Below are positions 30,278 to 39,042 of a stretch of 64,000 nt of DNA, piece by piece. The position numbers and the translations under genes are program-made. The notes under the pieces were generated by a model. It did no database searches and had not been told where the DNA came from. It worked only from the letters and a program-made list of their open reading frames with translations. Source of the DNA: Mycolicibacterium sp. MU0050 (lineage in GTDB: Bacteria; Actinomycetota; Actinomycetes; Mycobacteriales; Mycobacteriaceae); the NCBI RefSeq assembly GCF_963378085.1, contig NZ_OY726395.1, forward strand, positions 3,782,001-3,846,000. Reading direction: 5' to 3'. The first letter of the stretch is position 1. Every line of letters begins with the position of its first letter.

Positions 30278-31114
30278 CTAGCGCTTCTTGCCGGTGCGCC
30301 GGCGTCGGACGATGAGCTTGTCGCTCGGCTTGTTGGGCTTGCGGGTGCGGCCCTCGGGCTGGCCCCATGGGCTCACCGGGTGACGGCCACCGGAGGTCTT
30401 GCCTTCACCACCACCGTGCGGGTGGTCGACCGGGTTCATCACGACACCGCGGACCGAGGGGCGCTTGCCCTTCCAGCGCATCCGGCCGGCCTTGCCCCAG
30501 TTGATGTTCGCCTGTTCGGCGTTGCCCACCTCACCGATGGTGGCGCGGCAGCGCACATCGACGCGGCGGATCTCGCCGGACGGCATCCGCAGCGACGCGT
30601 AGGTGCCTTCCTTGCCGAGCAACTGGATGCTGACGCCGGCCGAGCGGGCCAGCTTCGCGCCGCCGCCGGGCCGCAGTTCCACGGCGTGGATCACGGTACC
30701 GGCGGGGATGTTGCGCAGCGGCAGGTTGTTGCCCGGCTTGATGTCGGCGTTGGCGCCCGACTCGATGACGTCGCCCTGCTTGATCCCGTCCGGCGCGATG
30801 ATGTACCGCTTGGTCCCGTCCAGGAAGTGCAGCAGCGCGATGTTCGCGGTGCGGTTGGGGTCGTACTCGATGTGGGCGACCTTGGCGTTGACGCCGTCCT
30901 TGTCGTGGCGACGGAAATCGATCACGCGGTAGGCGCGCTTGTGGCCACCGCCCTTGTGCCGGGTGGTGATCCGGCCGTGCGCGTTACGCCCGCCCTTGCC
31001 GTGCAGCGGACGAACCAGCGACTTCTCCGGATGGTCGCGAGTGATCTCGGCGAAATCGGAGACGCTGGCACCGCGGCGACCGGGGGTCGTCGGCTTGTAC
31101 TTGCGAATTGCCAT
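30278..31114 (-). CDS. rplB: 50S ribosomal protein L2 (uL2)
   Basis: 278 aa. [41 protein letters not shown] N-terminal region, and the signature [18 protein letters not shown] with the conserved His near residue 230. Needed for subunit association and close to the peptidyl transferase centre. 41-nt gap from rplW. Confidence 0.98.
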   Translation of the reverse strand: MAIRKYKPTTPGRRGASVSDFAEITRDHPEKSLVRPLHGKGGRNAHGRITTRHKGGGHKRAYRVIDFRRHDKDGVNAKVAHIEYDPNRTANIALLHFLDGTKRYIIAPDGIKQGDVIESGANADIKPGNNLPLRNIPAGTVIHAVELRPGGGAKLARSAGVSIQLLGKEGTYASLRMPSGEIRRVDVRCRATIGEVGNAEQANINWGKAGRMRWKGKRPSVRGVVMNPVDHPHGGGEGKTSGGRHPVSPWGQPEGRTRKPNKPSDKLIVRRRRTGKKR

Positions 31115-31155
31115 GTCTGCTAAGTCTTTCTGGGTCTCTGCGTCCTAGCCGGCGG

Positions 31156-31458
31156 TCAGGCCGGGGCTCCGAACAGGTCAATCGGCTTGCTGCCGGCGGC
31201 CAGCGTCACGATCGCGCGCTTGGTGCTCTTGCGCTGGCCGTAGCCGGTGCGGGTGCGCTTGCGCTTGCCCTGCCGGTTGGCGGTGTTCACCGAGTCGACC
31301 TTGACCTTGAAGATCTTTTCGATGGCGATCTTGATCTGCGTCTTGTTCGAGTCCGGGTGCACCACGAAGGTGTACACGTTGTCCTCGATCAGACCGTAGG
31401 ACTTCTCGGAGATGACCGGGGCGAGGATGATGTCGCGGGGGTCAGTCACGTTTGCCAT
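31156..31458 (-). CDS. rplW: 50S ribosomal protein L23 (uL23)
   Basis: 100 aa. [20 protein letters not shown] and [22 protein letters not shown] are the family core. Exit-tunnel protein and docking site for trigger factor and SRP. Overlaps rplD by 1 nt (TGATG). Confidence 0.98.
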   Translation of the reverse strand: MANVTDPRDIILAPVISEKSYGLIEDNVYTFVVHPDSNKTQIKIAIEKIFKVKVDSVNTANRQGKRKRTRTGYGQRKSTKRAIVTLAAGSKPIDLFGAPA

Positions 31459-32129
31459 CAGGCCGACACCTCTTCTTTCTCGGTCCTCGAGTTGGCCTCG
31501 ATGAAGCTGTTCAGCGCCTCCACCGAGAACACCAGGTCGTCGGCGTTGAGCACGTCGTAGGTGTTCAGCTGATCCGGCGCGACCACGTGCACGCCAGGCA
31601 GATTGCTCACGCTCTTGGCGCCCACCTGGTCGGTCCGGCCGAGCACGACCAGCACCTTGTTCTTCCCGGTCGTCCGGTCGGCCAGAAGCGACTCCAGGAA
31701 CGTCCGCGCGCTCTTGGTCGACGGGGTCTGACCGCTCACCAGCTCGGTGATGGCATGGATGCGCTGGTTGCGGGCCCGGTCCGAGAGCGCTCCGCGCAGG
31801 GCGGCGGCGATCATCTTCTTCGGGGTCCGCTGGCTGTAGTCGCGCGGCTTGGGGCCGTGCACGACGCCACCGCCGGTGAACTGCGGCGAGCGGGTCGAAC
31901 CCTGCCGGGCGCGACCGGTGCCCTTCTGCCGGTACGGCTTCTTGCCACCGCCGCGGACCTCGCCGCGGGTCTTGGTGGAGTGCGTACCCTGCCGCGCGGC
32001 CGCCAGCTGCGCGATGACCACCTGGTGCATCAGCGCGATGTTCGGCTCGACGTCGAACAGGGCAGCCGGGAGTTCCACCGTGCCGTCCTTCTTGCCGCCG
32101 GGGGCAAGTACGTCAATTGTGAACGCCAT
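31458..32129 (-). CDS. rplD: 50S ribosomal protein L4 (uL4)
   Basis: 223 aa. The tunnel-loop region [31 protein letters not shown] is conserved, followed by [20 protein letters not shown]. In E. coli L4 represses the S10 operon; whether that holds here is unknown, but a long structured leader precedes rpsJ. It lies 2 nt from rplC. Confidence 0.98.
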   Translation of the reverse strand: MAFTIDVLAPGGKKDGTVELPAALFDVEPNIALMHQVVIAQLAAARQGTHSTKTRGEVRGGGKKPYRQKGTGRARQGSTRSPQFTGGGVVHGPKPRDYSQRTPKKMIAAALRGALSDRARNQRIHAITELVSGQTPSTKSARTFLESLLADRTTGKNKVLVVLGRTDQVGAKSVSNLPGVHVVAPDQLNTYDVLNADDLVFSVEALNSFIEANSRTEKEEVSA

Positions 32130-32131
32130 GT

Positions 32132-32785
32132 CTACTTCTCACCTCGTTTGATCGCGGTGCGAACCATGACCAGACCGCCGTTGCGTCCCGGGATGGCGCC
32201 CTTGATCAGCAGGACGCCGTTCTCGGCGTCGACCTTGTGCACCTTCAGGTTCTGCGTGGTGACGTTGTCGTTGCCCATCCGGCCCGACATGCGAGTGCCC
32301 TTGAAGACTCGGCCCGGGGTGGCGCAGCCACCGATCGAACCGGGCCGGCGGTGCACGGCCTGGGTGCCGTGGCTTGCGCCCTGGCCGGCGAAGCCGTGCC
32401 GCTTCATGGTGCCTGCGAAGCCCTTGCCCTTGCTGGTGCCGGTCACGTCGACATAGGCGCCGTCCGCGAAGATCTCGGCGGTCAGCTCCTGCCCCACCTC
32501 GTATTCGGCGGCGGCGGTCTCGTCGTCGAGACGGAGCTCGGCGAGGTGCCGGCGCGGGTTGACCCCGGCGGCGGCGTACTGCCCGGTGACGGGCTTGTTG
32601 ACCTTGCGCGGGCTGATCTCGCCGTAGGCGAGCTGCACGGCGCTGTACCCGTCGCGCTCCGGGGTGCGGATGCGCGTCACAACGTTGGGACCAGCCTTGA
32701 CGACCGTGACGGGAACGACCTTGTTGTTCTCGTCGAACACCTGCGTCATGCCCAGCTTGGTGCCCAGAATGCCTTTTCTAGCCAT
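32132..32785 (-). CDS. rplC: 50S ribosomal protein L3 (uL3)
   Basis: 217 aa. [21 protein letters not shown], then the signature [30 protein letters not shown] around residues 120-150. Placed directly after rpsJ with a 14-nt gap. Confidence 0.98.
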   Translation of the reverse strand: MARKGILGTKLGMTQVFDENNKVVPVTVVKAGPNVVTRIRTPERDGYSAVQLAYGEISPRKVNKPVTGQYAAAGVNPRRHLAELRLDDETAAAEYEVGQELTAEIFADGAYVDVTGTSKGKGFAGTMKRHGFAGQGASHGTQAVHRRPGSIGGCATPGRVFKGTRMSGRMGNDNVTTQNLKVHKVDAENGVLLIKGAIPGRNGGLVMVRTAIKRGEK

Positions 32786-32799
32786 CTTCTTCTGGTCTC

Positions 32800-33105
32800 C
32801 TACTGGATGTTCACGTCGACACTGGCCGGCAGATCGATGCGCATGAGAGCGTCAACGGTCTTGGGCGTCGGGTCGAGGATGTCGATCAACCGCTTGTGCG
32901 TCCGCATCTCGAAGTGCTCCCGCGAGTCCTTGTACTTATGCGGGGACCGGATGACGCAGTACACGTTCTTCTCGGTGGGCAGCGGCACCGGGCCGACCAC
33001 GCTGGCACCGGTACGGGTGACCGTTTCCACGATCTTGCGCGCCGAGGCGTCAATAGCCTCGTGGTCGTAGGCCTTGAGCCTGATGCGGATCTTCTGTCCC
33101 GCCAC
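32800..33105 (-). CDS. rpsJ: 30S ribosomal protein S10 / NusE (uS10)
   Basis: 101 aa. [26 protein letters not shown], then [35 protein letters not shown], the S10 signature. It is both a ribosomal protein and the NusE antitermination factor. First gene of the S10 operon; GGAGAAG-type ribosome binding site just upstream. Confidence 0.98.
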
Positions 33106-33496
33106 GCTTCTCCTACCTCACTGTCATGACCGGACCCGTCGTCGGGAACCCGGTCGAGCTCAAACTGTGGTGCTCGAACGCTGATCGCGCTCTTGTGCCG
33201 CCGCTGTTTACCTGTCTCTGGTTCACCGGCCCCCGCGGTCGGGCGTGTCGCCCTTCGCAGCCTCGATCGCGCTGAGTTTTCTCGCCGCGATCGAAGATGG
33301 GACCGGACGCGCCCGTGCGGGCGCTGGTCGTCCGCCCGGAGCCAGTCCTGGCTCAGGGCAACCCGAATAGTATGCCTGAAGATCCCATGTCATCCAAATT
33401 GCTGGCCCGACCAGGAAACGGGTTCCGATCCGCCCCGGCGCGGGCGGGCGATCAGCGACATTCCGAGCCGATCTTACTCTCGGGTAAGGTGTGGCC
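33106..33496 (-). promoter_or_regulatory. rpsJ leader and shared promoter region
   Basis: 391 nt without a gene, between divergent rpsJ (-) and the DUF4442 gene (+). On the minus strand TACTAT (plus 33367-33372) fits -10 TANNNT, with TTGGAT 19 nt upstream as a poor -35; a start near 33360 would leave a leader of about 255 nt. The leader holds two perfect hairpins: GAGCCA/TGGCTC (33339-33354) and TCGATCGCG/CGCGATCGA (33263-33271 with 33286-33294). This is typical of an autoregulated S10 operon; no terminator-type attenuator is obvious. Confidence 0.5.
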
Positions 33497-33997
33497 ATGA
33501 CACCGGGCAGCGCCGAGGACACCGGCACTTATCGGAATTGGCGGCGCCTTGCGCGGTGGCCCGGCGGCACGCGGCTGTTCTCCGCGGCCGCGATGCTGCG
33601 GGTCCCCTATTTCGCCTCGGTGCTGCCGCACGTCGAGCGGATGGAACCCGGCCTGGCCCAGGTGTCCGTCCCGAAGTGGTTCCTGGTCCACAACCATCTG
33701 CACACCGTGCACGCCATCGCCTCCTGCAACGCCGCCGAGGTCGCGATGGGCATGCTCATGGAGGCCACCGTGCCCCGCACCCACCGCTGGATCCCCAAGG
33801 GGATGACGGTGGCGTATCTGGGGGCGGCCACGAGTTCCCTGCGGGCCACCGCCCGTCTGGAACCACCGGACTTCGCCACGATCACCGAAGGTGCCGACGT
33901 CGTGGTCGCCGTCAGCATCACCGACCGCACCGGCACTGAGGTGGTGCGCGCCGACATCACCACCTGGGTGACGCCGGCCGGAGGGCGCGGCGACTAG
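33497..33997 (+). CDS. DUF4442 hotdog-fold protein (thioesterase-like)
   Basis: 166 aa. The pattern NWRRLARWPGGTRLFSAA, FASVLPHVERMEPGLAQVSV, and HNHLHTVHAIASCNAAEVAMGML is that of the DUF4442 hotdog family, relatives of PaaI-type acyl-CoA thioesterases. No catalytic assignment is safe. ATG at 33497 preferred over GTG at 33491. TAAGGT at 33485-33490 sits 7 nt before the ATG, so the mRNA may be leaderless. Its stop shares CTAG with the convergent esterase gene. Confidence 0.78.
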   Translation: MTPGSAEDTGTYRNWRRLARWPGGTRLFSAAAMLRVPYFASVLPHVERMEPGLAQVSVPKWFLVHNHLHTVHAIASCNAAEVAMGMLMEATVPRTHRWIPKGMTVAYLGAATSSLRATARLEPPDFATITEGADVVVAVSITDRTGTEVVRADITTWVTPAGGRGD

Positions 33998-35586
33998 GGC
34001 CGCAACCCCGCCCAGAACGCGCAGTGGTGCTCGTCGTCGAAGGTGGTCGTGACGCGACTGCCGCCGGTCTGCAACGACATTCGCGGATCGGCGCCGTCGC
34101 GCACCGCCGGCCAGGGCTGGGCGCCGGGGCCGACGGGCGAGCCGGTGCGGACGAACTCGCTCCAGAAATCAAGCATCTCCCGCGACAATTCGCGCTGGGC
34201 GGGATCCAGCGACGGCGCCCCGCCGACGTCGAACAGATAGCGCAACTCCAATGAGTGGCTGGCGCCCACGGGGAACGGCACGGTGCGCAACGGGTCGGGG
34301 GCCGGGGCGGTGCGGTCGCTGAATTCGTAGGCGTAGACCGGCGCCGACTCGGACAGCTCGGCGGCCATCCGGTCGGCCACGCAGGCGAACATCCCGTCGG
34401 TGACGGCCGCCGAATACGCCAGGGCGACGTTGCCGCCGAACTCCTCGGGCGGATAGCGCGCCGCGACCGCCGCGGAGTCGGCCCCGAAGATCTCGGCCAA
34501 CTGCTCCGGATACGCCTGCGCCGTCGGCACCTTCCCGGTGTGCAGATAGTGCAGCGCGGTGAAGAAGGTGAACTCGTCGCGCGTCGTCCCGATCAACACC
34601 GGCACCCGGGCCGCGGCCGCGGTGCCCGCCGCCTCGACCGGAGCGACCGGTAGTGCCGCGGTGCCCAGCACCGGGCCGCTGAGTCCGGCGGCGCCAATCC
34701 ACGCGTACCGCGGCGACCCCTTCAACGCGGCAGGCGGCAGCGACCGCAGACAGTCCGCCGCCGACTCGGGGTCGGCGCAGCCGACCGTGCGGGCGTAGTC
34801 GATGCTGGCCGCGCGCGCCGCGGGCAGTTCGGGCTGCTGCTGACACGGACCGCTCTGGATGATCGCGGCGCGGAACAACCCGGCCGACTCGGGCGCGACG
34901 AGGTGATCGCAGACCGACACGGCTCCGGCGGACTCCCCCGCGATGGTCACCTTGTCCGGGTCGCCGCCGAATTGCGCGATGTTGTCGCGCACCCAGCGCA
35001 GCGCGGCCTGCTGGTCGGCCAGCCCGTAGTTGCCGTCGCCGATCCCCGGGTGGGCGAGGAAGCCCAGCGCACCCAGCCGGTAGTTCAGTGTCACCACGAC
35101 GATGTCGCCCCGGGTGACCAACCACGCGGCGTCGTACTGGTCGCCGCTGCCGTTGGCGAACCCGCCGCCGTGGATCCACACCATGACGGGCCGGGCGGCG
35201 GCGCCTTGCGGCGTCCAGACGTTCAGCGACAGGCAGTCCTCGGAGTAGTCCTGGCCGGTACCGGGGTCCAGCGCCACGTCCTGGATGCATCGGGGGCCGG
35301 GACTGCTCGCGTCCCGCATGCCGTCCCAGGGCGCCGGCGGACTCGGCGGCTGCCAGCGCAGCGGGCCCACCGGGGCCGCGGCGTACGGAATGCCCTCGAA
35401 CAGAACGTATCCCGGGGCCACCTGACCGCGCACCTCGCCGGCGGTGGTGTCGGCGACGCCCGCATCGAGGCCGGGCGCCGGGGGCGTCGCGACGATGTTG
35501 TCATCGACAGCGTCGGCCCCGGCGCTGCAGCCCGCCAGCACGAGCGCCGCGGACAACGCCAGCGCGCCCAGACATCGCAACGGCAC
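33994..35586 (-). CDS. Lipoprotein type-B carboxylesterase
   Basis: 530-aa alpha/beta hydrolase, predicted lipoprotein: hydrophobic LGALALSAALVLAGC with lipidated Cys20. Type-B esterase features: YVLFEGIPYA, EDCLSLNVWTP, oxyanion-hole MVWIHGGGF, nucleophile Ser219 in IAGESAGA, acidic residue in TRDEFTFF and His in GASHSLELRYLF. It probably hydrolyses carboxylic esters at the cell surface. GTG start at 35586. Downstream it is convergent with the DUF4442 gene; upstream it diverges from the first P450. Confidence 0.9.
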   Translation of the reverse strand: MPLRCLGALALSAALVLAGCSAGADAVDDNIVATPPAPGLDAGVADTTAGEVRGQVAPGYVLFEGIPYAAAPVGPLRWQPPSPPAPWDGMRDASSPGPRCIQDVALDPGTGQDYSEDCLSLNVWTPQGAAARPVMVWIHGGGFANGSGDQYDAAWLVTRGDIVVVTLNYRLGALGFLAHPGIGDGNYGLADQQAALRWVRDNIAQFGGDPDKVTIAGESAGAVSVCDHLVAPESAGLFRAAIIQSGPCQQQPELPAARAASIDYARTVGCADPESAADCLRSLPPAALKGSPRYAWIGAAGLSGPVLGTAALPVAPVEAAGTAAAARVPVLIGTTRDEFTFFTALHYLHTGKVPTAQAYPEQLAEIFGADSAAVAARYPPEEFGGNVALAYSAAVTDGMFACVADRMAAELSESAPVYAYEFSDRTAPAPDPLRTVPFPVGASHSLELRYLFDVGGAPSLDPAQRELSREMLDFWSEFVRTGSPVGPGAQPWPAVRDGADPRMSLQTGGSRVTTTFDDEHHCAFWAGLRP

Positions 35587-35715
35587 GAGAATTCACCCTA
35601 CGGCAGTGGACGAAAGTCCCCAGTTTGAAAATCCTCTTCCCCGATCGCGAACCATCGGCCACACTGGCACCTGACACCCGTCAAGTTTTTCTGCACGGAC
35701 CGCGAGGAGCGCGAA

Positions 35716-36981
35716 TTGACCAGCTCGACCACCGCCCGCCAAGCCAGCGAACAAGGGCGGGTCCTGGCCGACCCCAACGCCTACGCCGACAACGATCGCC
35801 TCCATGAGGCACTGACGTGGCTGCGGGCCAACGAGCCGGTCGCCTGGGTGGACAACCCGCCGTACCGGCCGTTCTGGGGCATCACCAAGCACTCCGACAT
35901 CATGGACATCGAACGCGACAACGAGCTGTGGATCAGCGAGCCGCGCCCGCTGTTGCTGCCGGCCGAGACCGAGGACGCCGTCAAACGCGACCAGGACGCC
36001 GGCGTCGGGCTGCGCACGCTGATCCACATGGACGACCCGCACCACCGCGACGTGCGCAAGATCGGCGCCGACTGGTTCCGCCCCAAGGCGATGCGCGATC
36101 TCAAGGTCCGCGTCGACGAACTGGCCAAGCGCTACGTCGACCGGATGGTCGAGATCGGCCCCGAATGCGACTTCGTCACCGACATCGCGATCAACTATCC
36201 GCTGTACGTGATCCTGTCGCTGCTCGGCCTGCCCGAGGAAGACTTCCCGCGGATGCTCAAGCTCACCCAGGAGATGTTCGGCGGCGAGGACGACGAACAT
36301 CAGCGCGGCGAGGGCACCACGGAGGACATCCTGGCCGTGCTGCTGGACTTCTTCACCTACTTCAACAAGGTGACCGAGTCCCGACGCGCCAACCCGACCA
36401 ACGACCTCGCGTCGGCGATCGCCAACGGCACCATCAACGGCGATCTGATGTCGGACATGGACACCGTCTCCTACTACGTGATCGTGGCCAGCGCCGGTCA
36501 CGACACCACCAAGGACGCCATCTCGGGCGGCCTGGGCGCGCTGATCCAGAATCCCGATCAGTTGGCGCGGCTCAAGAACGACATGTCCCTGATGCCGCTG
36601 GCCGTCGAGGAGATGATCCGCTGGTCGACCCCGGTCAAGGAGTTCATGCGCACCGCGACCGCCGACACCGAGGTCCGCGGCGTGCCGATCGCCAAGGGTG
36701 AGTCGGTGTACCTGTCCTATGTCTCGGCCAACCGCGACGAGGAGATCTTCGACGAGCCGTTCAAGTTCGACGTCGGCCGCGACCCCAACAACCACCTGTC
36801 GTTCGGCTATGGGGTGCACTTCTGCCTGGGCGCCGCGCTCGCCCGGATGGAGATGAACAGCCTGTTCACCGAGCTGATCCCGCGGATCGAGTCGATCGAG
36901 TTGGCCGGCGAGCCGGAATACACCAAGACCATCTTCGTCGGCGGGCTCAAGCACCTGCCCATCCGGTACTCGCTGCGCTGA
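35716..36981 (+). CDS. Cytochrome P450, copy 1
   Basis: Soluble heme monooxygenase, 421 aa. I-helix oxygen-binding motif ASAGHDTTKD near residue 260, ExxR-type EEMIRW near 298, and heme loop FGYGVHFCLGAA with the Cys370 thiolate ligand. TTG start at 35716 with GAGGAG 6 nt upstream; no better start is available. It forms a tandem pair with a close paralogue 83 nt downstream. No ferredoxin gene is adjacent; a ferredoxin-reductase-like flavoprotein lies about 14 kb away. Substrate unknown, and the CYP subfamily is not assigned. Confidence 0.93.
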   Translation: MTSSTTARQASEQGRVLADPNAYADNDRLHEALTWLRANEPVAWVDNPPYRPFWGITKHSDIMDIERDNELWISEPRPLLLPAETEDAVKRDQDAGVGLRTLIHMDDPHHRDVRKIGADWFRPKAMRDLKVRVDELAKRYVDRMVEIGPECDFVTDIAINYPLYVILSLLGLPEEDFPRMLKLTQEMFGGEDDEHQRGEGTTEDILAVLLDFFTYFNKVTESRRANPTNDLASAIANGTINGDLMSDMDTVSYYVIVASAGHDTTKDAISGGLGALIQNPDQLARLKNDMSLMPLAVEEMIRWSTPVKEFMRTATADTEVRGVPIAKGESVYLSYVSANRDEEIFDEPFKFDVGRDPNNHLSFGYGVHFCLGAALARMEMNSLFTELIPRIESIELAGEPEYTKTIFVGGLKHLPIRYSLR

Positions 36982-37030
36982 GCGGGTTCGGTGAAAACCG
37001 GGGCAGGTGGCACACCGGTCGGCCAGACTG

Positions 37031-37044
37031 ACTGTAAGAACAGT
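37031..37044. promoter_or_regulatory. Inverted repeat before P450 copy 2
   Basis: ACTGT-AAGA-ACAGT, a perfect 5+5 dyad 20 nt before the GTG of the second P450, preceded by AGACTG. The AGACTG element also occurs in the palindrome at 38995-39007 before the nearby TetR gene, so a shared regulator is possible. The dyad is short and could be chance. Confidence 0.3.
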
Positions 37045-37064
37045 TACGCACAAGGGAGGTTCGG

Positions 37065-38315
37065 GTGACCGCTCGCACGATGGACGAGGCCGCGAAGGTT
37101 TTCGCCGACCCGTCGGCCTATGCCGACGAGGACCGGCTGCACACGGCGATGACCTGGCTGCGGGCCAACAACCCGGTCGCGTGGGTCGATCAGCCGCCGT
37201 ACCGGCCGTTCTTCGCGGTCACCAAGCACGCCGACATCATGGACATCGAGCGGGCCAACGACCTGTGGCTGTCCGAACCCCGGCCGCTGCTGGCCACCGC
37301 CGAGGCCGACGACCTGGCCAAGGCGCAGCTGGAGGCGGGGATGGGCCTGCGCACGCTGATCCACATGGACGACCCGCACCACCGCAAGGTGCGCGCCATC
37401 GGCGCGGACTGGTTCCGTCCCAAGGCGATGCGCGCGATGCAGACCCGGGTCGACGAGTTGGCCAAGCACTACGTCGACAAGATGGCCGAGATCGGACCGG
37501 AATGCGACTTCGTCACCGAGGTGTCCGTCAACTTCCCGCTGTACGTCATCATGTCGCTGCTGGGTCTGCCCGAGTCGGACTTCCCCCGGATGCTGCAACT
37601 GACCCAGGAACTGTTCGGCGGCGATGAGGAGGAGTACCAGCGCGGCACCACGCCCGAGGAGAAGCTCCAGACGTTGATGGACTTCTTCGCCTACTTCAAC
37701 AAGCTGACCCAGGACCGGCGGGCCAATCCCACCGACGATCTGGCGTCGGCGATCGCCAACGGACGGGTCGACGGCGAGCTGCTCTCCGACGTCGACTGCC
37801 TGTCCTACTACGTGATCGTCGCCAGCGCGGGGCACGACACCACCAGCCACGCCATCTCCGGTGGGCTACGGGCGCTGATCGAGAACCCGGATCAGCTGGC
37901 GCGCCTCGGTGACGACATGAGCCTGATGCCGCTGGCGGTCGAGGAGATGATCCGCTGGACCACCCCGGTCAAGGAGTTCATGCGGACCGCGGCGGCCGAC
38001 ACCGAGGTCCGCGGCGTACCGATCAAGGAGGGCGAATCCGTCTACCTCGCTTACCTTTCGGCGAACCGGGACGAGGAGGTCTTCGACGACCCGTTCAGCT
38101 TCGACGTGGGGCGGGACCCCAACAAGCATCTGGCGTTCGGCTACGGCGTGCACTTCTGCCTGGGCGCCGCGCTGGCCCGGATGGAGATCAACAGCTTCTT
38201 CAGCGCGTTGATCCCGCGGCTGACCTCCATCGAGCTGGCCGGTAAGCCGGAGCTGACCTCCACCGTCTTCGTCGGCGGGCTCAAGCACCTGCCTATTCGG
38301 TACTCGCTGCGCTGA
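37065..38315 (+). CDS. Cytochrome P450, copy 2
   Basis: 416-aa P450, close paralogue of the preceding gene over its whole length (shared stretches include FVTE/FVTD near 150, MDDPHHR, AVEEMIRW and LKHLPIRYSLR). I-helix ASAGHDTTSH, heme loop FGYGVHFCLGAALARME with Cys365. GTG start at 37065 with GGGAGG about 7 nt upstream. The last 23 nt overlap, antisense, the 3' end of the TetR gene. Substrate unknown. Confidence 0.93.
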   Translation: MTARTMDEAAKVFADPSAYADEDRLHTAMTWLRANNPVAWVDQPPYRPFFAVTKHADIMDIERANDLWLSEPRPLLATAEADDLAKAQLEAGMGLRTLIHMDDPHHRKVRAIGADWFRPKAMRAMQTRVDELAKHYVDKMAEIGPECDFVTEVSVNFPLYVIMSLLGLPESDFPRMLQLTQELFGGDEEEYQRGTTPEEKLQTLMDFFAYFNKLTQDRRANPTDDLASAIANGRVDGELLSDVDCLSYYVIVASAGHDTTSHAISGGLRALIENPDQLARLGDDMSLMPLAVEEMIRWTTPVKEFMRTAAADTEVRGVPIKEGESVYLAYLSANRDEEVFDDPFSFDVGRDPNKHLAFGYGVHFCLGAALARMEINSFFSALIPRLTSIELAGKPELTSTVFVGGLKHLPIRYSLR

Positions 38316-38988
38316 CCGGCCTGCCGTAGACGTGCAGGAAGCCGTCGACTGCCGCGCGCACACACTCGCGGTAGTCGGCGTCGGCCAGCGTGGAGAGCTT
38401 GGTCGTCACCAGCGGACCGAGTAACAACGCCATCGCGGTGGCCCGGTCGAACTCGACGAGTTCGGCCGCGGCCTGCGGGCTGTCGAAGATGGCGTCGAAC
38501 GGTGCCGCGTACTGCTGCGCGATGCGCTCCCGCAGGGTGCGCACCTCGTCGCTGTCGGAATTGTCCGCGGAGCCGGCCGACCGGTCCTCCTGGGCGGCCG
38601 GCATGTGCTCCAGATCCCGGCCCAACGCCAGCCAGTTCATCGCGGTCAGCAGTGCCGGCGCTTCGGCGATGTGGTCGGCCCACGCCTCCATGAGCGCCCG
38701 CAGCCGATCCCGCAGCTCGCCGTCCTCGGGCGGCATCGGGGCGGGCGGGATCAGGCTCTGGAACGCCGCCGCCAGCAGGTCGTTACCGCTGGGAAAATGC
38801 CGGTAGAGGGTGGCTCGGGCGACATTGGCGCCGCGTAGCACCGCGTCGACGGTGACCGCGCTGGGACCGCCGGTCCGCAGCAGCGCGGTCGCCGCTTCCA
38901 ATAGCCGCGCCCGGGAACGAGCGGGCCGTGGATCGGTGCGACCGGTGCCGTTCGTGCCTTCGTCTTTTTCCAGCAAAGTGTTCACCAC
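38293..38988 (-). CDS. TetR-family transcriptional regulator
   Basis: 231 aa. N-terminal HTH: RARLLEAATALLRTGG, VTVDAVLRGANVARATLYRHFPSGNDLLAAAFQSL. The C-terminal ligand domain is unassigned. It diverges from the DHA2 exporter gene with 54 nt between starts and a perfect 13-bp palindrome there, so it most likely represses that exporter and itself. It could also act on the adjacent P450 pair. GTG start; a second in-frame GTG follows immediately. Confidence 0.88.
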   Translation of the reverse strand: MVNTLLEKDEGTNGTGRTDPRPARSRARLLEAATALLRTGGPSAVTVDAVLRGANVARATLYRHFPSGNDLLAAAFQSLIPPAPMPPEDGELRDRLRALMEAWADHIAEAPALLTAMNWLALGRDLEHMPAAQEDRSAGSADNSDSDEVRTLRERIAQQYAAPFDAIFDSPQAAAELVEFDRATAMALLLGPLVTTKLSTLADADYRECVRAAVDGFLHVYGRPVSAASTE

Positions 38989-38994
38989 GCTACA

Positions 38995-39007
38995 AGACTG
39001 TTAGTCT
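38995..39007. promoter_or_regulatory. Probable TetR operator
   Basis: AGACTGTTAGTCT, a perfect palindrome around a central T, in the middle of the 54-nt divergent gap between the TetR gene and the exporter gene. Position and symmetry are those of a TetR operator. Confidence 0.55.
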
Positions 39008-39042
39008 CGAAACTTCATCTGCCGCTAAGGGGGCGTCCGACC

